Part shown: positions 61,114-64,000 of the stretch, one piece after another
Layout: each line of letters opens with the position of its first letter
How positions within the stretch are numbered: position 1 is the stretch's first letter
Assembly: GCA_964468205.1 (NCBI GenBank)
Contig: CAYXVG010000018.1
Coordinates: 55,383-119,382 of the forward strand
Length of the DNA: 64,000 nucleotides
Direction of reading: 5' to 3'
Origin: CAWELS01 sp964468205
Lineage (GTDB): Bacteria > Acidobacteriota > Terriglobia > Bryobacterales > Bryobacteraceae
Made by a program: the position numbers and the translations under genes
Notes under the pieces: generated by a model
Told to the model about the DNA's origin: nothing
The model's database searches: none
The model's input: the letters and a program-made list of their open reading frames with translations, nothing else

Positions 61114-63306
61114 TTAGCGAAAATTTCTGACTAGCATCAGATCGGCTGTCGCGCGATCGATCTGTGAGAACAGTAGCTGCGATTCATCGGGTGAAACCGT
61201 GACGCCGATGCTGAGCGGCTTCTCCAAGGTGAGCAGTGTCTCCACGGTGTTGTTTCGCCAGTTCAGCCGCCGGATTGTGCCGCCCTCGGTCTTGTTGCCT
61301 CCGCCTTCGATGAAGTAGACGTGGTCTCCAGCGACCGTGAATCCGTGATAGTTCACGGCCTCCAGAAGCGGGCGCTCCTCGCCACTGTCGAAGTCCTTTA
61401 CCCAGAGCTGCGTGTCCCCGCGGCCGGCCGCGAAAAAGAGCTGGCGGCCATCTTCAGACTCGAGGCCGCACACGCCATTGTTTCGCGTCACCACTTCGGG
61501 TTCACCACCCTCTGACGGCACACGCCACACCTGAAACCTCCCTGAGCGGTTGGAACCGAAATAGATCCAGGCCCCGTTGCGGGACCAGCTTGGCATGATG
61601 TTATTGGATCTATCGTTCGTAAGGCGCCTCAGGCCTCTGCCGGTTTCGTCAATCACGTAGATATCCGAGTAGCCGGCTGGGTAGTGGTCGAATGCAATTT
61701 GGCTGCCGTCCGGCGACCAGTGGGGGGCTCCCAGGCGTCCCAGGTTCGTCAGCCGCGAGGCGTTTTCGCCCGAGCGGTCACATACCCAAATCTCGGTGGC
61801 TCCACTCCGGGTCGAGATAAAGGCGATCTTCCGGCCATCCGGCGAGATACGCGGTTGCGCGTCTGTGCGGGAAGAGCCAATCAGCATATGCAGAGCTGGA
61901 GAACCAGATCCGGGCGTGTCGAGCCTGGCGGACCAGATGTTTTGATCCGATTCGCTTTCAGAGAAGACTAATATATCCCGGCCGGGGTGGAGGGAGGGAT
62001 ATTGTGCGTTCGAACCGGCAAACGCGAGTCTCCGGGCTTGCGCCGGGCCGCCGCGCGCGCGAATCCGCCAGAGGCCGGATCTGGAGAAGACGATCTCCTC
62101 GCCGGATGGAGTCCACACAGGCCGCCGGTTCCAGTTATGGTCAAAGGTGACTTGTTTCGGGCTGCCCGCCGGATTCAGTTGCTTGTCAAGATCCAAGACG
62201 AAGATCTCGTGCTCGAACGGCCCGAGCATTTCCGTGTAAACCAAGCTGCCGCCACCAGGTGAGAAGGAAGGCGCGCTGTGACCGTTTGAATTCGCGGGCG
62301 GGATTGTCAAACGCCGCCGTTCTCCAGTGACCGTGGAGAAAAGAAACAGCGCGGGCGGATCATCCCGGCTGGTCCGGTCGACGATGACAATCGACTTCGG
62401 ATCGGGCGACCACGCGGCCAGCGGTCCGGATCGCCGCAAATGCCAGGCGGCCGGAGCGTATACCCCGGCCAGCCGCACCTCCGCCCCTCCGGCGGACGGC
62501 GTCTGGATCAAGTCCGCGCCCTCGCCCTCGCGTCTGCGGAAGAAGACGATGTACTGCCCATCCGGAGACCAGATAGGGCTGAAGTCTTCCGCGGGATTGG
62601 TTGTTAAGCGAAGCGGGTCACCGGCTCCGAGGGGCTTCACGTAAACGTCGAAATTGTCTCTCGCGCTGCCCTCCCAGACAAAGGCGACCCGGTCGCCGGC
62701 CGGGGAAAGAGCAGGCTCGATCTCCCGGCCGCGATAGGCGGTGAGCGGAACCGCTTCGAGAGCGGGCGCGGTGTCAGCCTTCCTCGACGTCGCGATTATG
62801 AAGGCCACGCCGGCGGCCGCCGCCAGCGCCAAGACCAGACCGGCCGCTTTCCACGCAACACCCAGTGGCGGCGGACTTTCAGGGGCAGGCATCGTTCCGG
62901 ATGCTGCGGCGGGCGGCGATGGCGGCGAAGGTTGCGCCGCAGCTTTCGTATCCAACCTGTCGAAATGGGGCCGGTAACCCGTTTTCGCCAGCCGCACTCG
63001 AATAGGGTCTTGCGCCCCCTCGCTCTCGTAGTATTGTCGAAGACGCTTTCGAAGACGCGACGCTTCAACGCGAACCACGCTGTGCTCAGAAGGATCGAAG
63101 TCAGCCGGGCGGCCCAGAGCTTCTACGGCGATGTTGTATTCCTTGATCTCCTTCGCCTGTCCGCTGAAGTGTTTCTCACAAACGTACTTCAGGATGCCCG
63201 AAAGCGTAGGGGCGCGCTGGAAACGCTCTGATGCCAGAACGCGGTCAAGCGCCTGCCGTTCCGTGGCAACCGATTCTGGCGACGGCTTTTGCTGGCCTGC
63301 CTGCAT
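61114..63306 (-). CDS. Transmembrane regulator: winged-helix DNA-binding domain, one helix, PD40 beta-propeller
   Basis: A 730-residue protein. Residues about 14-112 form a DNA-binding module typical of Acidobacteriota: LSGILKYVCEKHF...IKEYNIAVEALGRPADFDPSEHSVVRVEASRLRKRLRQYYE, resembling an OmpR/CadC-like winged helix. A Pro-rich linker precedes one helix (VAWKAAGLVLALAAAAGVAFII, about 150-170), and then WD40/TolB-like PD40 repeats with the motif SPDGxxIxF (at least six, e.g. WSPDGQYIVFFRR, SPDGRKIAFISTR, WSPDGSQIAFDHY) form a propeller outside the membrane. A sensor that binds ligand outside and DNA inside is inferred. ATG 63306 is the start. Divergent from a TonB receptor gene. Confidence 0.8.
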   Translation of the reverse strand: MQAGQQKPSPESVATERQALDRVLASERFQRAPTLSGILKYVCEKHFSGQAKEIKEYNIAVEALGRPADFDPSEHSVVRVEASRLRKRLRQYYESEGAQDPIRVRLAKTGYRPHFDRLDTKAAAQPSPPSPPAAASGTMPAPESPPPLGVAWKAAGLVLALAAAAGVAFIIATSRKADTAPALEAVPLTAYRGREIEPALSPAGDRVAFVWEGSARDNFDVYVKPLGAGDPLRLTTNPAEDFSPIWSPDGQYIVFFRRREGEGADLIQTPSAGGAEVRLAGVYAPAAWHLRRSGPLAAWSPDPKSIVIVDRTSRDDPPALFLFSTVTGERRRLTIPPANSNGHSAPSFSPGGGSLVYTEMLGPFEHEIFVLDLDKQLNPAGSPKQVTFDHNWNRRPVWTPSGEEIVFSRSGLWRIRARGGPAQARRLAFAGSNAQYPSLHPGRDILVFSESESDQNIWSARLDTPGSGSPALHMLIGSSRTDAQPRISPDGRKIAFISTRSGATEIWVCDRSGENASRLTNLGRLGAPHWSPDGSQIAFDHYPAGYSDIYVIDETGRGLRRLTNDRSNNIMPSWSRNGAWIYFGSNRSGRFQVWRVPSEGGEPEVVTRNNGVCGLESEDGRQLFFAAGRGDTQLWVKDFDSGEERPLLEAVNYHGFTVAGDHVYFIEGGGNKTEGGTIRRLNWRNNTVETLLTLEKPLSIGVTVSPDESQLLFSQIDRATADLMLVRNFR

Positions 63307-63374
63307 CACAGCCTGTTTGGTATTGCTGTCCTCTGCACCATTAGCACTGGGTGGAGCGCCTCTGCCACAGAAGA

Positions 63375-63569
63375 GTAACTGTTACCTCTAGTTTTTATTC
63401 TATCTTGTAACTTCTACAAACTGCATACTAAAGCCAATTATGTAACAGGTTTAGCCTTTTCGCGGCCTTCGCACGGTGCTAGACTTCTCCAACGGTAAGA
63501 GGCCGATTGTAAGCTCTTGTTTACATTACTGATTAGTGGATTCTTGCCGGATTGAAAGTTGCGTGTAAC
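63375..63569. promoter_or_regulatory. Cluster of TGTAA(C) half-sites between the PD40 regulator and the receptor
   Basis: The 433-bp interval is unusually AT-rich and holds several copies of one word. GTAAC-T-GTTAC is a perfect 11-nt palindrome (63375-63385). TTGTA/TACAA (63405-63409, 63415-63419) is a second dyad, containing TGTAAC at 63406-63411. TGTAAC recurs at 63441-63446 and 63564-63569, and TGTAA/TTACA (63508-63512, 63521-63525) is a third dyad. Such an array fits a multi-site operator for one dimeric DNA-binding protein; the neighbouring regulator is the obvious candidate. Confidence 0.45.
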
Positions 63570-63739
63570 GGCAGAGGAATTTGCGGAGCCCGGAGTGAGA
63601 AGACGCTGCAATTCGGACGACAAGACGATCGGAAGCGTCGTTCATCTCTAGGCGCGGTGAACCACTTTGCGCACAACGGGAGTAGGTGAGTCGAAGGTCC
63701 AGTGGGATCTTCTTCTGCCAGGTCAGGGGAAAAGACAAG

Positions 63740-64000
63740 ATGAGATTATCTACAAAAAGTATCGCTATTGCCGTGGTGTGTCTACTCGCGGCGACGCTCG
63801 GTGTGGCCCAGACGACAACGGGGTCCATTCAGGGCGTAGTTTCCGATAACACCGGCGCGGTAATTCCAGGCGCCGAGGTTGTCGCCACGAATACCGGTAC
63901 CGGTGTGGAATACCGGGCCACTTCCAACGCGGTGGGCTTCTACATGATTCCGTCGGTGCCTCCAGGTCCTTACAAGATCGTTTGTACCAGCGTGGGGATG
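63740..64000 (+). CDS. TonB-dependent receptor, Oar-like (N-terminal 87 residues, cut by window end)
   Basis: The open frame begins at ATG 63740 (MRLSTKSIAIAVVCLLAATLG, a signal peptide) after a GGGGAAAAG site and runs to the window end without a stop. Residues 25-85 form a carboxypeptidase-regulatory domain start (GSIQGVVSDNTGAVIPGAEVVATNTGTG) that closely parallels the receptor at 11822. This is the first part of a receptor expected to exceed 1000 residues. It diverges from the wHTH-PD40 regulator. Confidence 0.88.
   Translation, partial: MRLSTKSIAIAVVCLLAATLGVAQTTTGSIQGVVSDNTGAVIPGAEVVATNTGTGVEYRATSNAVGFYMIPSVPPGPYKIVCTSVGM

Noticed and set aside
1..64000. CRISPR array, tRNA/rRNA genes, insertion sequences, prophage
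   Set aside because: No regularly spaced repeat, no cloverleaf with anticodon arm, no transposase or integrase motif and no terminal inverted repeats with target duplication were found by reading.

Overview
The window is high-GC bacterial chromosome that most resembles an acidobacterium of the Bryobacterales/Solibacter type. This rests on family content only: Oar-like TonB-dependent receptors with an N-terminal carboxypeptidase-regulatory domain, several Cys-type sulfatases, DUF1080 and DUF5916 proteins, Tat-exported TIM-barrel and Gfo/Idh/MocA proteins, and a membrane winged-helix/PD40 regulator. No rRNA, tRNA, CRISPR array, insertion sequence or prophage was found. Genes lie on both strands in short operons, and coding density is high.

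Layout. 0-9.4 kb: exported hydrolases (a 5'-truncated GH5, a sulfatase, a GH9), an M1 aminopeptidase, an FAD oxidoreductase and a sugar-isomerase-like protein. 9.4-15.6 kb: a small doubtful ORF, a large unrecognised protein with a structured leader, a full TonB-dependent receptor with a good sigma70 promoter, a very strong hairpin, and a YbgC-like thioesterase. 15.6-25.7 kb: a GH-A glycosidase, an Fpg glycosylase, a second sulfatase, the operon MBL hydrolase-DUF1080-OMP-nadD, a YIP1 membrane protein and a GT39-like glycosyltransferase. 25.9-32.8 kb: a DUF5916 barrel protein and a signalling island (two tandem REC-CpaE ATPases, bacteriohemerythrin, EAL-HDOD). 32.8-40.4 kb: tartronate semialdehyde reductase, ROK glucokinase, xylulokinase, priA, a GNAT and a SpoU methyltransferase. 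40.5-49.4 kb: an esterase, a JAMM-derived membrane protein with both zinc histidines replaced, two MacB/FtsX-type permeases without an ATPase, a polytopic membrane protein, a third sulfatase and TrpB2. 49.7-55.3 kb: a citryl-CoA-lyase-like protein and a Gld-type ABC system with fused GldF-GldG. 55.3-59.7 kb: the complete glycine-cleavage P/H/T operon. 59.8-64 kb: a Gfo/Idh/MocA oxidoreductase, a transmembrane wHTH-PD40 regulator and, divergent from it, the start of a second TonB-dependent receptor, cut by the window end.

Taken together: the exported glycosidases, three sulfatases, DUF1080 protein, TonB receptors, sugar kinases and Gfo/Idh enzymes suit a heterotroph that breaks down (partly sulfated) polysaccharide outside the cytoplasm and takes up the products. 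The most unusual items are the JAMM-dead membrane protein, the repeated TGTAA half-sites between the wHTH-PD40 gene and the adjacent receptor gene, the twin REC-CpaE proteins, the citrate-synthase-fold protein lacking one catalytic His, and a recurring -10 hexamer placed 7-11 nt before start codons, which suggests leaderless or near-leaderless mRNAs.
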